Source: an uncultured Paracoccaceae bacterium
GTDB taxonomy: Bacteria; Pseudomonadota; Alphaproteobacteria; Rhodobacterales; Rhodobacteraceae
Length of the DNA stretch: 64,000 nucleotides
Direction of reading: 5' to 3'
Assembly (NCBI GenBank): GCA_913043905.1
Contig: CAJWNQ010000001.1
Coordinates: forward strand, 62,001-126,000
Below are positions 8,880 through 18,362 of the stretch, piece by piece. A program made the translations under genes and the position numbers. The notes beneath the pieces were generated by a model that was given only the letters and a program-made list of their open reading frames with translations, did no database searches and was not told the DNA's origin. The first letter of the stretch is position 1, and each line of letters begins with the position of its first letter.

Positions 8880-9920
8880 TTAAGATTTAAATGAAGCTTC
8901 AGGCAGGTAAACTGCAAATACGCTTCCTTTTCCTACTTGAGATGAAATCTTTAGCCAGCCCCTATGGCGTATTAATATGTGTTTAACAATTGCAAGACCT
9001 AAACCTGTGCCTCCTTGATTGCGGGAACGCCCCTTATCAACTCTGTAAAACCTTTCGGTTAATCTAGGAATTTGACTTGGTTCAATGCCATCACCTCTAT
9101 CTTCAACCGTAATACATAGATGTGATTTACCCTCCAACGGCGGAAAGAATGAAACACATACTTCTGTTTCTTTAGTGCTATACTTAATTGCATTTTCAAT
9201 CAAATTTTGAAAAACTTGTGTCAATTCATCGCTATCGCCAATTACCATTGGCATACAGTTTGAAAAATTTAATTTTATCGAAATGTTTTTCCGATCGGCT
9301 AATCCACTAAGAGAGGAAGAGATACTATTTAAAATATTGAATAAATTAATTGGGTCAGTCGGCGCTACTCTTTCGCTAGCTTGCAGTTTTGATAAGGATA
9401 ATAAGTCACCAATCAAACGCGCCATACGATCAGCTTCGTGAGCCATCATAGCAAGGAAACGTTCACGAGCAGCTGGATCATTTGCCGCAGCACCCTGAAG
9501 GGTTTCGACGAATCCAGTCAAAGCAGTCAATGGCGAACGTAATTCATGGCTAACGTTAGCAACAAAATCATGCCTCATTTGTTCTGCTTCTTGAATATGA
9601 GAAACATCTTCAAAGCTAAGTACACAGCTAGGCAGCGGTTCTTTATCAGAATCCAATCGAGATAGAGATACCCTAAAAGAAGTCGGTACAACTTCTTGTA
9701 AAGTAACATCTGCTGTAGCATTTGGTTCGCCATCCAAGACAGTCTCTAATGCCCTTAGACATGTTTCTGAATTGATCACTTCATTAAAAAACTGTCCTTT
9801 AATAGCTTCAGAATACCTTTGTCTTGCGGCTTTATTCATGAAGCTAATTTTGCGGCTAGGATCAACCACGAATACAGGTAAAATTAGCCCATTAAGAATA
9901 TATCTTATAGATTTCTTCAT
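8880..9920 (-). CDS. PhoR-like sensor histidine kinase without membrane segments
   Basis: Two-component sensor kinase, about 346 residues from the chosen ATG (MKKSIRYILNGLILPVF), which has an AAGGT Shine-Dalgarno a few bases upstream; the longer frame would overlap the gene before it. Order of domains: a PAS-like sensor (about 8-105), HisKA with the phosphoacceptor H125 in NVSHELRSPL, and a HATPase domain with N-box NLIENAIKYS, G1 box EDRGDGIEPSQI, FYRVDKGRSR and G2 box GGTGLGLAIVKH. The kinase core resembles PhoR. Classical PhoR has N-terminal membrane helices, which are absent here, and no response regulator or pst/phoU gene is adjacent. It converges with kdsD with only 4 bases between the stops. 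Confidence 0.85.
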   Translation of the reverse strand: MKKSIRYILNGLILPVFVVDPSRKISFMNKAARQRYSEAIKGQFFNEVINSETCLRALETVLDGEPNATADVTLQEVVPTSFRVSLSRLDSDKEPLPSCVLSFEDVSHIQEAEQMRHDFVANVSHELRSPLTALTGFVETLQGAAANDPAARERFLAMMAHEADRMARLIGDLLSLSKLQASERVAPTDPINLFNILNSISSSLSGLADRKNISIKLNFSNCMPMVIGDSDELTQVFQNLIENAIKYSTKETEVCVSFFPPLEGKSHLCITVEDRGDGIEPSQIPRLTERFYRVDKGRSRNQGGTGLGLAIVKHILIRHRGWLKISSQVGKGSVFAVYLPEASFKS

Positions 9921-9940
9921 AGAGCTTACCTTTTTGTATA

Positions 9941-10384
9941 TTACCAGTTTCCAATATTTTCCATACTCGACCAAGGCTCTTGAGGTGGCAACGCTCCATT
10001 TTCTTGGATTAGCTCTATTGATATATTATCTGGTGATTTAAAAAATGCCATATATCCATCGCGTGGAGGGCGATTGATAATTACACCCCTATCCATTAAT
10101 TTCTGACATATAGCATAAATGTCATTAACTCGATAAGCTAAATGTCCCCAACTACGCCCTGTTTCAAGCTTTTCATTGCCATCCCAGTTATAAGTTAATT
10201 CTAATTCAGGAGCTTTAGTGTCAATTGATGATTTTTCATCTTGAGGTGCTGCCAAAAAAATAAGAGTAAAGCGGCCCTTTTCATAATCGTTTCGGCGCGT
10301 TTCAATCAGGCCTAATTTATTACACCAAAAGTCTAAACTTTCTTCAAGGTCACTTACGCGAACCATTGTATGTGCAAATCTCAT
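9941..10384 (-). CDS. Glyoxalase I-like (lactoylglutathione lyase, VOC fold) protein
   Basis: Vicinal-oxygen-chelate fold protein closest to glyoxalase I, which isomerises the methylglyoxal-glutathione hemithioacetal to S-lactoylglutathione. The chosen ATG (MRFAHTMVRVSDLEES) has an AAGGA Shine-Dalgarno 7 bases away and gives 147 residues, close to the family's usual length; the frame extends 28 codons upstream without similarity. The four expected metal ligands are visible: His in AHTMVRV, Glu in LELTYNW, His in SWGHLAYRV and Glu in ISIELIQ. It lies just upstream of the PhoR-like kinase on the same strand, 20 bases apart, so the pair may be cotranscribed. Confidence 0.87.
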   Translation of the reverse strand: MRFAHTMVRVSDLEESLDFWCNKLGLIETRRNDYEKGRFTLIFLAAPQDEKSSIDTKAPELELTYNWDGNEKLETGRSWGHLAYRVNDIYAICQKLMDRGVIINRPPRDGYMAFFKSPDNISIELIQENGALPPQEPWSSMENIGNW

Positions 10385-10540
10385 ATCATATTCCTTAGCG
10401 TCATTTATTTGTTTGGAATGCATATACCATATACAAATAAAATTTATATTAATAATTATTAAGATCAAAGAAGTTGAATAAATATGATAAAATCTTAAAT
10501 ATCAAAAATTTAATAATATTCACATGTTCCAGATAAGAAA

Positions 10541-10581
10541 CAATATATTTCATTTAAACCACTTGGTTTAGAAGAATATTG
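10541..10581 (+). promoter_or_regulatory. Imperfect hairpin upstream of pirin
   Basis: CAATAT...TAAACC pairs with GGTTTA...ATATTG around an ACTT loop, with an internal mismatch region. It lies about 30-70 bases before the pirin ATG in a divergent intergenic region, so it could be an operator or leader structure. Weak evidence. Confidence 0.3.
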
Positions 10582-10610
10582 TTATAATATAAAGAAAATG
10601 GAATTTTAGA

Positions 10611-11522
10611 ATGTCTATAAGAGCTGTCAAATCTATTAGAAAAGCTATCCATACAATGGAGGGCGCTGGTGTAGAACTATATAGAGCCTTTGGCTTTAAG
10701 GATCCTTCAGAATTAGATCCGTTTTTATTATTTGACGACTTTCGCAATGAAGATCCAAAATTATTTGAAAAAGGTTTTCCTTGGCATCCCCACCGAGGCA
10801 TAGAAACAATTACTTATGTTTTAGAAGGTAAAGTAGATCATGCTGACAGCTTAGGTAATACAGGGTCATTAGGTGCTGGAGATGTTCAATGGATGACATC
10901 AGGTTCAGGTATTTTACATCAAGAAATGCCTAAGGGGAATTCTAAAGGTCAGATGCACGGGTTCCAATTATGGGCAAACCTTCCTAGCGGATTAAAGATG
11001 ACAGACCCACGGTATCAAGATGTAAATAGTTCCGAAATACCAGAAATCTTTGAGGATGACGGTACCCGCGTAAAAGTTATAGTTGGGTCATTTTGGGGGC
11101 AATCTGGTCCAGTAGACGGGATTGCGGCGGATCCTCAATACTTGGATATTTACGTTCCCCCAGGGGTTAAAAAGACTTTCCCAGTAGATACATATCGAAA
11201 AACGTTTGCTTATATTTTCAATGGTGAAGGCGCATTTGATTCCGCATCAATACCAACTGGTATCTTATTAGAAAAAGAAGTGATGGGTGAAGAATTAAAT
11301 ATACGAGATATGTCTGGAAATCGAACCTTAGTTACCTTTGACACTGGTGATTATGTGACAGTACAGGCTGGAGAGCAGGGTATTCGATTTTTGTTAATTT
11401 CAGGAAAGCCTATTCAGGAACCTGTTGCCTGGCATGGGCCAATAGTCATGAATACAAGAGAAGAACTAATTAAAGCATTTGATGAATTAAAAAATGGAAG
11501 CTTTATTAAGCCAGCACATTGA
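10611..11522 (+). CDS. Pirin family protein
   Basis: Bicupin iron-binding protein of the pirin family, 303 residues; bacterial members include quercetinases and metabolic regulators. The N-terminal cupin carries the metal-site signature PWHPHRGIETITYVLEG and the later GSGILHQEMP, supplying the expected His/His/His/Glu ligands. The C-terminal cupin (about 170-290) lacks a clear metal set, as is normal. The gene stands alone, divergent from the glyoxalase-fold gene and convergent with the PhnA-domain gene. Without biochemical context the precise function cannot be assigned; pirins are often stress-related. Confidence 0.9.
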   Translation: MSIRAVKSIRKAIHTMEGAGVELYRAFGFKDPSELDPFLLFDDFRNEDPKLFEKGFPWHPHRGIETITYVLEGKVDHADSLGNTGSLGAGDVQWMTSGSGILHQEMPKGNSKGQMHGFQLWANLPSGLKMTDPRYQDVNSSEIPEIFEDDGTRVKVIVGSFWGQSGPVDGIAADPQYLDIYVPPGVKKTFPVDTYRKTFAYIFNGEGAFDSASIPTGILLEKEVMGEELNIRDMSGNRTLVTFDTGDYVTVQAGEQGIRFLLISGKPIQEPVAWHGPIVMNTREELIKAFDELKNGSFIKPAH

Positions 11523-11571
11523 TATTATCTTAATGATATAAAATTATCACACATACTTACTTTAGATTTCT

Positions 11572-12123
11572 TTATTTCTTCTTAACGAATTCAGTAAGTA
11601 TTATAATCCGTAGTCCTTCAACTTTACCTTCAATATGGGCTGGATTATCTTCAACCAACGATATTCCACGTACAGCAGTACCGCGTTTGGCAGTAAATCC
11701 ACCTCCTTTTACTACCAAGTCCTTAATCAATATGACATTATTTCCAGATTCAAGGGTTACTCCATTAACATCTTTATGCTGACTTGTGCGAATAACTCCT
11801 GATATTGCCCAGGCCATCAAAGCATCATCTAAGTATATCTGGTCTTTAAGGTCCCGAGCCCATGCCTGACCACTAAGCATATCAAGAACACGCCAAGCCA
11901 AAACTTTAACTGGGTCATGCTCAGACCAGATGGCAGAACTTAGACATCTAAAATAATTTCCTTCTGTTTTCCCACCAACCATCTCGCTGCATTTATCACA
12001 CAAAAGCACAGACGTCATGGCAGTCCCATCATGCAAAGGGCCAACTGAATATGGCTGTAAATTAGTCTCTACACCACAGAATTCACATAAAGCGTCTGAG
12101 CGGGCAATTAAAGTGGCAAGCAT
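11572..12123 (-). CDS. PhnA-domain zinc-ribbon protein
   Basis: Protein of the PhnA (YjdM-type) family, 183 residues. The family was named for phosphonate utilisation, but it has no proven role in it and is better described as a small zinc-ribbon protein. The N-terminus has two CxxC pairs (CEFCGVETN and CDKCSEM) that can form the zinc ribbon; the C-terminus has the conserved PhnA domain with DVNGVTLESGNNVILIKDL and VEGLRIIILTEFVKK. A GTG three codons upstream is in frame, but GGGAG lies 8 bases before the ATG, which favours ATG. No phosphonate genes are nearby, so a catabolic role is not supported. Confidence 0.85.
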   Translation of the reverse strand: MLATLIARSDALCEFCGVETNLQPYSVGPLHDGTAMTSVLLCDKCSEMVGGKTEGNYFRCLSSAIWSEHDPVKVLAWRVLDMLSGQAWARDLKDQIYLDDALMAWAISGVIRTSQHKDVNGVTLESGNNVILIKDLVVKGGGFTAKRGTAVRGISLVEDNPAHIEGKVEGLRIIILTEFVKKK

Positions 12124-12229
12124 CGAACGCACTCCCTAAAAGGTTTAAATACTTCCTCACACATGAATAAAAATATTTTTAGATACAACTTTGCTACAAA
12201 ATAAATACAATTATTTATCAAAAATATAA

Positions 12230-14029
12230 TTAGCTATCCATTTTTAACGCTGAAATAAATGCTTCTTGAGGTATTTCAACACGACCAAACTGGCGCATTT
12301 TTTTCTTACCAGCTTTTTGTTTATCTAAAAGCTTACGCTTTCGGGAAACATCTCCACCATAACATTTAGCTGTTACGTCTTTGCGCAAAGCTGAGAGAGT
12401 TTCTCGTGCAATAATCCTTCCACCAATAGCCGCTTGAATTGGGATCTTAAATTGATGTTGAGGTATAAGTTCTTTTAACTTTTCAACCATAGCACGACCA
12501 CGCATATCAGCACGATCAGTATGCACCATAGTGGAAAGTGCATCTACTGGCTCTTCATTAACTAAAATCTGCATTTTTTGGAGACGATCTTCGCGATAGC
12601 CTTCCATTGTATAATCAAACGACGCATAACCTTTAGATACAGATTTTAAGCGGTCATAGAAATCAAAAACCACCTCATTCAACGGTAAATCATAAATAAC
12701 CATTGCTCTTGAACCTGCATAAGTCAAATCAATTTGAATACCTCTTCGATCTTGGCATAGCTTAAGAACATCACCCAGATATTCATCTGGCACAAGAATT
12801 GTGGCCTTAATTCGTGGTTCTTCAATATGCTCCACGTGCGTTAAGTCAGGCATATCTGCCGGGTTATGCAAGTCAATCATTGCACCATCACGCATGTGTA
12901 TATGATAAATAACAGATGGTGCTGTTGTAATAAGGTCGATATCGTATTCGCGTTCTAAACGATCTCGAATAACTTCGAGATGCAACAATCCCAAAAACCC
13001 ACACCGAAACCCAAATCCCAGCGCAGCTGAGGATTCCATTTCTGTACTAAACGATGCATCATTTAGTGACAGCTTTGAGATTGCCTCACGCAAGTCTTCA
13101 AATTGAGCATTATCAACTGGAAACAGTCCACAAAACACTACTGGCTGTGCTGGAGAAAATCCTGGAAGTGCTTCTAAGCACCCATTTTTCTCATGCGTAA
13201 TAGTATCGCCTACACGGGTATCAGCTACTTGTTTTATAGATGCTGTCAGAAACCCCATTTCACCAGCAGTCAATACATCAATTGGCGTCATTTTAGGTGT
13301 GAATACGCCAATGCGATCAACAGGATATGACGCGTTGGTATTCATCATTCGAATCTTATCACCTTTTTTTAACTCACCATCAATAATTCTAACGAGAACT
13401 ACGACACCGAGATATGCGTCGTACCAACTATCTACCAACATAGCCTTCAGTGGCGCATCTGGGGTGGTTGTTGGCGCCGGCAAGCGATTAATAATTGCTT
13501 CGAGTACATCAGGTATACCAACACCAGTTTTAGCCGAAATATGTACTGCATCAGTTGCATCAATGCCAATTACATCCTCTATCTGTTCAGCAACCCTATC
13601 AGGATCAGCTGCAGGTAGGTCAACTTTATTTAGAACTGGAACAATTTCATGGTCCGCTTCAAGTGCATGATAAACATTAGCTAATGTCTGTGCTTCAACA
13701 CCTTGAGATGCATCAACAACTAACAAAGATCCTTCGACAGCACGCATAGAGCGTGAAACTTCATAAGCAAAATCAACATGGCCTGGGGTGTCTATCAAAT
13801 TAAGGATATATGTGTCACCATCATTAGCTTTATATTTGATACGCACTGAATTGGCTTTAATAGTAATACCACGTTCACGCTCAATATCCATTGTATCCAA
13901 AAGTTGCGCTTCCATATCACGATCAGCTACTGTTCCAGTAGACTGGATCAAGCGGTCAGCAAGTGTGGATTTACCGTGATCGATATGAGCCACAATTGAG
14001 AAATTACGAATTTTACTAATGTCTGTCAT
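12230..14029 (-). CDS. lepA: Elongation factor 4 (back-translocating GTPase LepA)
   Basis: Ribosome-associated GTPase EF4, 599 residues, the normal length. The G domain begins [14 protein letters not shown] and includes the switch segment [23 protein letters not shown], and [10 protein letters not shown]. Domain II and EF-G-like domains III and V follow, then the LepA-specific C-terminal domain with [21 protein letters not shown]. The frame extends 12 codons upstream to a TTG, but homologues begin at [15 protein letters not shown], so the ATG at 14029 is used; it has no clear Shine-Dalgarno. The gene is divergent from alr, and the 225-base spacer holds a 19-base palindrome. Confidence 0.97.
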   Translation of the reverse strand: MTDISKIRNFSIVAHIDHGKSTLADRLIQSTGTVADRDMEAQLLDTMDIERERGITIKANSVRIKYKANDGDTYILNLIDTPGHVDFAYEVSRSMRAVEGSLLVVDASQGVEAQTLANVYHALEADHEIVPVLNKVDLPAADPDRVAEQIEDVIGIDATDAVHISAKTGVGIPDVLEAIINRLPAPTTTPDAPLKAMLVDSWYDAYLGVVVLVRIIDGELKKGDKIRMMNTNASYPVDRIGVFTPKMTPIDVLTAGEMGFLTASIKQVADTRVGDTITHEKNGCLEALPGFSPAQPVVFCGLFPVDNAQFEDLREAISKLSLNDASFSTEMESSAALGFGFRCGFLGLLHLEVIRDRLEREYDIDLITTAPSVIYHIHMRDGAMIDLHNPADMPDLTHVEHIEEPRIKATILVPDEYLGDVLKLCQDRRGIQIDLTYAGSRAMVIYDLPLNEVVFDFYDRLKSVSKGYASFDYTMEGYREDRLQKMQILVNEEPVDALSTMVHTDRADMRGRAMVEKLKELIPQHQFKIPIQAAIGGRIIARETLSALRKDVTAKCYGGDVSRKRKLLDKQKAGKKKMRQFGRVEIPQEAFISALKMDS

Positions 14030-14128
14030 GGGTGAGGATATGATACGGATTGCAACTATGGTCAAGGGATTTGGTGGTCCTTAAACTAGACATACTTTTA
14101 AACAAGAAATAATTGCACTAACAGCCCT

Positions 14129-14147
14129 AGAAACTTATAAAGTTTCT
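14129..14147. promoter_or_regulatory. 19-base palindrome between divergent lepA and alr
   Basis: AGAAACTT and AAGTTTCT are exact inverse complements around ATA. The site lies midway between divergent starts, where a terminator is not expected, so it is a candidate operator. No known regulator motif is recognised. Confidence 0.4.
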
Positions 14148-14254
14148 TATTAAAAAATTGCCTTAATCATAAAACTATTTTTTAATTATTTAGATAATAT
14201 ATGAAAATTCTGAAGCCTAGTTTTTAGCTATGCTATTGACCACAACGCAATGCT

Positions 14255-15310
14255 GTGGCCAAAAGAGATATGAGCCAAGCAATACTTAATATTAACACAG
14301 ACGCAATTTTTCATAACTGGCGTACGCTGGATGAAAAATCTGCTGATAATGTTGAAACTGCTGCCGTCGTTAAGGCTGATGGATATGGTTTAGATGCTGG
14401 CCAAATTTCAGGTTTATTATCTAAAAAAAATGTACGAACTTTTTTTGTTGCTATTGCAGAAGAAGGTATCGCCGTTCGTAAGGCTGTGGGAAATACACCT
14501 GAAATTTTTGTATTTTCTGGTTTAATGCCAAATGACAAGTCAATCTTTCAAAAATATAACCTCATTCCTCTTTTAAACTCATCTGAACAATTTATACGTT
14601 ACAAAATAGAATTACCTAAATCACCATTTGGCATACAGTTAGACACTGGAATGAATAGATTGGGTATGGAAGCTGAAGATTTTTTTCCCTTACGTGAAGA
14701 AGCTTCTCATGCGTCATTAATTATAAGTCACCTAGCTTGCGCAGATGAACCAGCTAATACTCAAAACATCAAACAATTAAAAACTTTTTGTGAATTAACT
14801 GATGGCCTCAATGTTCGCCGCTCATTAGCTGCAACTGGTGGTACTTTGTTAGGACCAGATTATCACTTTGATATGTGTCGCCCAGGTATTGGTCTTTATG
14901 GTGGCACGCCTTTTAAACAAGCAGAGCCTGTGGTGAAATTATCTATACCAATAATTCAATCTCGTAAGGTTCTTGCAGGTGAAACCGTAGGGTATGGCGG
15001 CCATTGGACTGCTATCAATGATACACAAGTAGCTACTATCGCAGCAGGTTACGCAGATGGATTAATTCGCGCAATTGGTAATGGCTCAGTTTACCTTTAC
15101 GCTAATAATATTGCTTGCCCACTCATTGGTAGGGTATCAATGGATTTAATCACTGTAGACATTAGTGAATTGGACTATGTACCTAATTCCTTAGATTTAT
15201 TAAATGATATTCAAACAATAGATGTTTTGGCAGAGGCCGCCGGAACAATCGGGTATGAAATTTTAACTAGTTTAGGCGCACGCTATGTGCGCAAATACAT
15301 AGGTGGATAA
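14255..15310 (+). CDS. alr: Alanine racemase
   Basis: PLP-dependent enzyme that converts L-alanine to D-alanine for peptidoglycan. The PLP lysine is K40 in AAVVKADGYGLDAG; the second catalytic residue, tyrosine, is in GETVGYGGHW of the C-terminal beta domain; the RVSMDLITVDIS motif near the end is also typical. Length (351) is slightly short but complete. The start is uncertain: GTG at 14255 or ATG at 14270, the latter close behind AAGAGA. It is followed immediately by the MlaE/MlaF transporter genes; the first of these would overlap it if translated from its in-frame GTG. The alr-mlaEF-radA arrangement is familiar from other alphaproteobacteria. Confidence 0.95.
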   Translation: MAKRDMSQAILNINTDAIFHNWRTLDEKSADNVETAAVVKADGYGLDAGQISGLLSKKNVRTFFVAIAEEGIAVRKAVGNTPEIFVFSGLMPNDKSIFQKYNLIPLLNSSEQFIRYKIELPKSPFGIQLDTGMNRLGMEAEDFFPLREEASHASLIISHLACADEPANTQNIKQLKTFCELTDGLNVRRSLAATGGTLLGPDYHFDMCRPGIGLYGGTPFKQAEPVVKLSIPIIQSRKVLAGETVGYGGHWTAINDTQVATIAAGYADGLIRAIGNGSVYLYANNIACPLIGRVSMDLITVDISELDYVPNSLDLLNDIQTIDVLAEAAGTIGYEILTSLGARYVRKYIGG

Positions 15311-15320
15311 TATAAATATA

Positions 15321-16091
15321 ATGAATCGTTTTTTAGGATCAATTGGTTTTTCGGTTTTAGCTTTTTGCACAACTATTGGCCGTATTATGATATTTGCATG
15401 TAGAGCAATCTCTCATATATTTCGTCCACCCTATTACGGCCGAGAAGTCTTGACACAATTTATGCAGATTGGATTTTATAGCCTTCCCGTTGTTGGTTTA
15501 ACAGCACTGTTCACTGGGGCAGCTTTGGCTTTGCAAATTTATTCAGGTGGAGCACGCTTTAGTGCAGAAAGTGTTGTTCCTTCAATTGTTGCGATTGGTA
15601 TGGTGCGTGAATTAGGCCCTGTTCTAGGTGGCCTAATGGTTGCTGGTAGAGTTTCATCTTCAATTGCTGCTGAATTGGGAACAATGCGTGTCACTGAACA
15701 AATTGATGCTTTAGTAACATTATCCACAAATCCCATGAAATATCTTATTGTACCCCGCCTGCTCGCGGCAACATTTGCGATGCCAATTTTAGTTGCTGTT
15801 GGTGATACTATTGGTATTTTAGGCGGATATTTAGTTGGAACTGGACGGTTAGGATTTAATTCAACCAATTACCTTAAAAACACGATTGACTTCATGGAGA
15901 TCGGTGATGTTACCAGCGGACTAGCCAAAGCTGCAGTATTTGGCTTTATAATAGCATTAATGGGCTGTTATCATGGCTATAATTCAGGACGCGGTGCACA
16001 AGGTGTTGGCCGAGCAACTATTAATGCAGTCGTTTCAGCCAGTGTTATGATACTGGCTGCAAATTACATTTTGACTGAGGTATTCTTCTAA
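15321..16091 (+). CDS. mlaE: MlaE-family ABC transporter permease
   Basis: Integral membrane permease of the MlaE family, which with an MlaF ATPase and MCE-domain MlaD moves phospholipids between the inner membrane and the periplasm. From the ATG (MNRFLGSIGFSVL) it is 256 residues with about five to six hydrophobic segments and the family blocks GAALALQIYSGG, RELGPVLGGLMVAGRV and AAELGTMRVTEQIDAL. A GTG 18 bases upstream is in frame and would overlap the alr stop. The stop codon overlaps the mlaF start as TAATG, showing translational coupling. No MlaD-type gene follows here, which differs from the usual mlaFED order. Confidence 0.93.
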   Translation: MNRFLGSIGFSVLAFCTTIGRIMIFACRAISHIFRPPYYGREVLTQFMQIGFYSLPVVGLTALFTGAALALQIYSGGARFSAESVVPSIVAIGMVRELGPVLGGLMVAGRVSSSIAAELGTMRVTEQIDALVTLSTNPMKYLIVPRLLAATFAMPILVAVGDTIGILGGYLVGTGRLGFNSTNYLKNTIDFMEIGDVTSGLAKAAVFGFIIALMGCYHGYNSGRGAQGVGRATINAVVSASVMILAANYILTEVFF

Positions 16092-16837
16092 TGATTAGCA
16101 TTAAAGATGTACACAAATCATTTACTAACAATAATGTTTTACAAGGCGTTAATATGGAAATAGCCAAAGGCGAAAGCATGGTTATTATCGGAGGTTCGGG
16201 CACAGGAAAATCTGTTTTATTAAAATGTATTTTAGGCTTGGAAAATCCTGATAGTGGCAAAATTACATTAGATGGCAAAGAAACAAATAAAGGTGACCGT
16301 GATGTGTTTTTAGCACGCTTTGGAATGTTATTTCAAAACGCTGCATTGTTTGACAGTCTCTCTGTCTGGCAAAATGTTGCGTTTCGCTTAATGCGAGGAC
16401 CAAATAAAATTTCGAAGAATGATGCACGCGATATTGCTATTGAAAAACTGCGTCGAGTTGGACTTAAGCCTGAAGTTGGTGAAAAGTTTCCTGCTGAGCT
16501 ATCCGGTGGAATGCAAAAACGTGTGGGCTTAGCTCGCGCAATTGCTGCAAAACCTGAAATTATTTTTTTTGATGAACCAACAACCGGCTTAGATCCAATT
16601 ATGGCTGGTGTAATTAATGAGTTAATACGCGAAATTGTTGTCGAAATGGGCGCAACAGCTTTAACAATTACACATGATATGAGTTCAGTTCGTTCTATAG
16701 CGGACAAAGTTACAATGTTGCATGATGGTCAAGTTCAATGGTCAGGTAAGATACATGAACTAGAAAACACTGGAAATCCTTATCTAGAGCAATTTATAAA
16801 TGGTCACGCTGTGGGTCCAATCGAAGCTGTCCGTTAA
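16091..16837 (+). CDS. mlaF: MlaF-family ABC transporter ATP-binding protein
   Basis: Cytoplasmic ATPase partner of the MlaE permease, 248 residues. Walker A is GGSGTGKSVLLK (about 37-48), the signature motif is LSGGMQKRVGLARA, Walker B is IIFFDEPTTGLDP, followed by an ITHD switch histidine. The ATG overlaps the mlaE stop by one base, so the two are translated together. The third component, an MCE-domain substrate protein, is not adjacent; it may be elsewhere or the pair may act with another partner. A 137-base spacer separates it from radA. Confidence 0.95.
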   Translation: MISIKDVHKSFTNNNVLQGVNMEIAKGESMVIIGGSGTGKSVLLKCILGLENPDSGKITLDGKETNKGDRDVFLARFGMLFQNAALFDSLSVWQNVAFRLMRGPNKISKNDARDIAIEKLRRVGLKPEVGEKFPAELSGGMQKRVGLARAIAAKPEIIFFDEPTTGLDPIMAGVINELIREIVVEMGATALTITHDMSSVRSIADKVTMLHDGQVQWSGKIHELENTGNPYLEQFINGHAVGPIEAVR

Positions 16838-16974
16838 TTAAGAATTATAATATAAATTTTAGCCAATAGACTTAAGTCATATTTAGGCAATTTATTTAAT
16901 GATAATTTTAAAAATTTGTCATTAGTTTACAAAGCCACACTTGCTCTTAGATCAACTGTAAGGCACAAAGTGAT

Positions 16975-18351
16975 ATGGCTAAATCAACACTCGCTTTTAC
17001 TTGTATAAATTGTAATGCATCCCATAAAAAGTGGGCGGGCCGTTGTGATACCTGTGGAGAATGGAATTCTATTAAAGAGGAAGCACCACTGGCAGCAGGC
17101 CCAAAGGGAAAAACACTAGGCGCAAGCAAAGGGCGTAAACTGGCCTTAGGTGATTTAAATACTGTAGATGCTCCTTTGGAGCGCAGTTCAATAGGTATAG
17201 ATGAATTTGACAGAGTATTAGGTGGTGGTTTAGTCCCTGCCAGTGCAATTTTGGTTGCAGGCGATCCAGGTATTGGTAAATCAACTTTACTACTACAAGC
17301 CGCAGCTGAGTTTGCAAGAACTGGTAAAAAAGTTGTTTATATTTCAGGAGAAGAAGCCAGCAGCCAAATTCGCATGCGTGCACATCGCCTCAAATTAACT
17401 GATGCATCTGTGAAATTAGCCACTGAAACTAACTTACGTGATATTTTAACTACATTGGAAGAAGAGGCTCCTGACTTAGCTATTATTGATTCCATTCAAA
17501 CCATGTGGGCGGATCATGTAGACAGTGCACCAGGGTCGGTAAGCCAAGTGCGTGCAACAGCTCATGAGCTAACAACATTTGCAAAACGCAAAGGCGTTTC
17601 AATAGTTCTTGTTGGCCACGTAACAAAAGAGGGTCAAATAGCTGGCCCACGTGTTGTTGAACATATGGTTGATACAGTTTTATATTTTGAAGGTGAACGC
17701 GGACATCAATTTCGCATTTTGCGTGCTGTAAAAAATCGGTTTGGACCATCAGATGAGATTGGTGTCTTTGAAATGACTGGTTGCGGATTAGCACAGGTAA
17801 CGAATCCATCAGAATTATTTTTATCAGAACGTGATATCCAAACAGCAGGATCAGTAGTTTTTGCAGGAATTGAAGGCACGCGCCCTTTGTTAGTTGAGAT
17901 ACAAGCACTTGTAGCTCCCTCACCACTAGCCACACCGCGCCGTACGGTGGTTGGATGGGATTCTGCAAGGTTGTCAATGGTATTGGCCGTCCTAGAAGCT
18001 CGTTGCGGAATTAGCTTTGCAGGCAAAGACGTTTACCTAAACATTGCAGGGGGATTACGCATTTCAGAGCCAGCAGCTGATTTAGCAGTAGCAGCCGCCT
18101 TAATTTCAGCAAGACAGGACATACCGATTGCATCGGACACTGTTATATTCGGTGAAATTAGTCTTTCAGGAGCTCTTCGCCCTATATCTCAAGCAGAAAA
18201 TAGGCTTAAAGAAGCACAAAAATTAGGGTTTACTGCTGCATTTACACCTTCGAGGATGAAGTTATCATCAGAATCAGGCATGGATGTTACGAAGTATGAT
18301 GCAGTTGACGCGTTTGTTGAACATCACTTTGGAAGTATTGACGAAGAATAA
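16975..18351 (+). CDS. radA: DNA repair protein RadA
   Basis: Hexameric DnaB-like helicase/branch-migration ATPase that processes recombination intermediates. The 458-residue protein begins with a C4 zinc finger (C10, C13, C24, C27), followed by a RecA-like ATPase domain with Walker A GDPGIGKSTLLLQ, the RadA-specific KNRFG motif (RAVKNRFGPSDEIG), and a C-terminal Lon-protease-like domain (about 300-458) without the Lon catalytic serine. Length and architecture are standard. The gene lies 11 bases upstream of cvpA, so these two are likely cotranscribed. Confidence 0.97.
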   Translation: MAKSTLAFTCINCNASHKKWAGRCDTCGEWNSIKEEAPLAAGPKGKTLGASKGRKLALGDLNTVDAPLERSSIGIDEFDRVLGGGLVPASAILVAGDPGIGKSTLLLQAAAEFARTGKKVVYISGEEASSQIRMRAHRLKLTDASVKLATETNLRDILTTLEEEAPDLAIIDSIQTMWADHVDSAPGSVSQVRATAHELTTFAKRKGVSIVLVGHVTKEGQIAGPRVVEHMVDTVLYFEGERGHQFRILRAVKNRFGPSDEIGVFEMTGCGLAQVTNPSELFLSERDIQTAGSVVFAGIEGTRPLLVEIQALVAPSPLATPRRTVVGWDSARLSMVLAVLEARCGISFAGKDVYLNIAGGLRISEPAADLAVAAALISARQDIPIASDTVIFGEISLSGALRPISQAENRLKEAQKLGFTAAFTPSRMKLSSESGMDVTKYDAVDAFVEHHFGSIDEE

Positions 18352-18362
18352 GGAGAATATAC

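Noticed and set aside
17483..17977. 164-codon minus-strand frame
   Set aside because: Antisense to radA; Leu/Gln-rich shadow composition.
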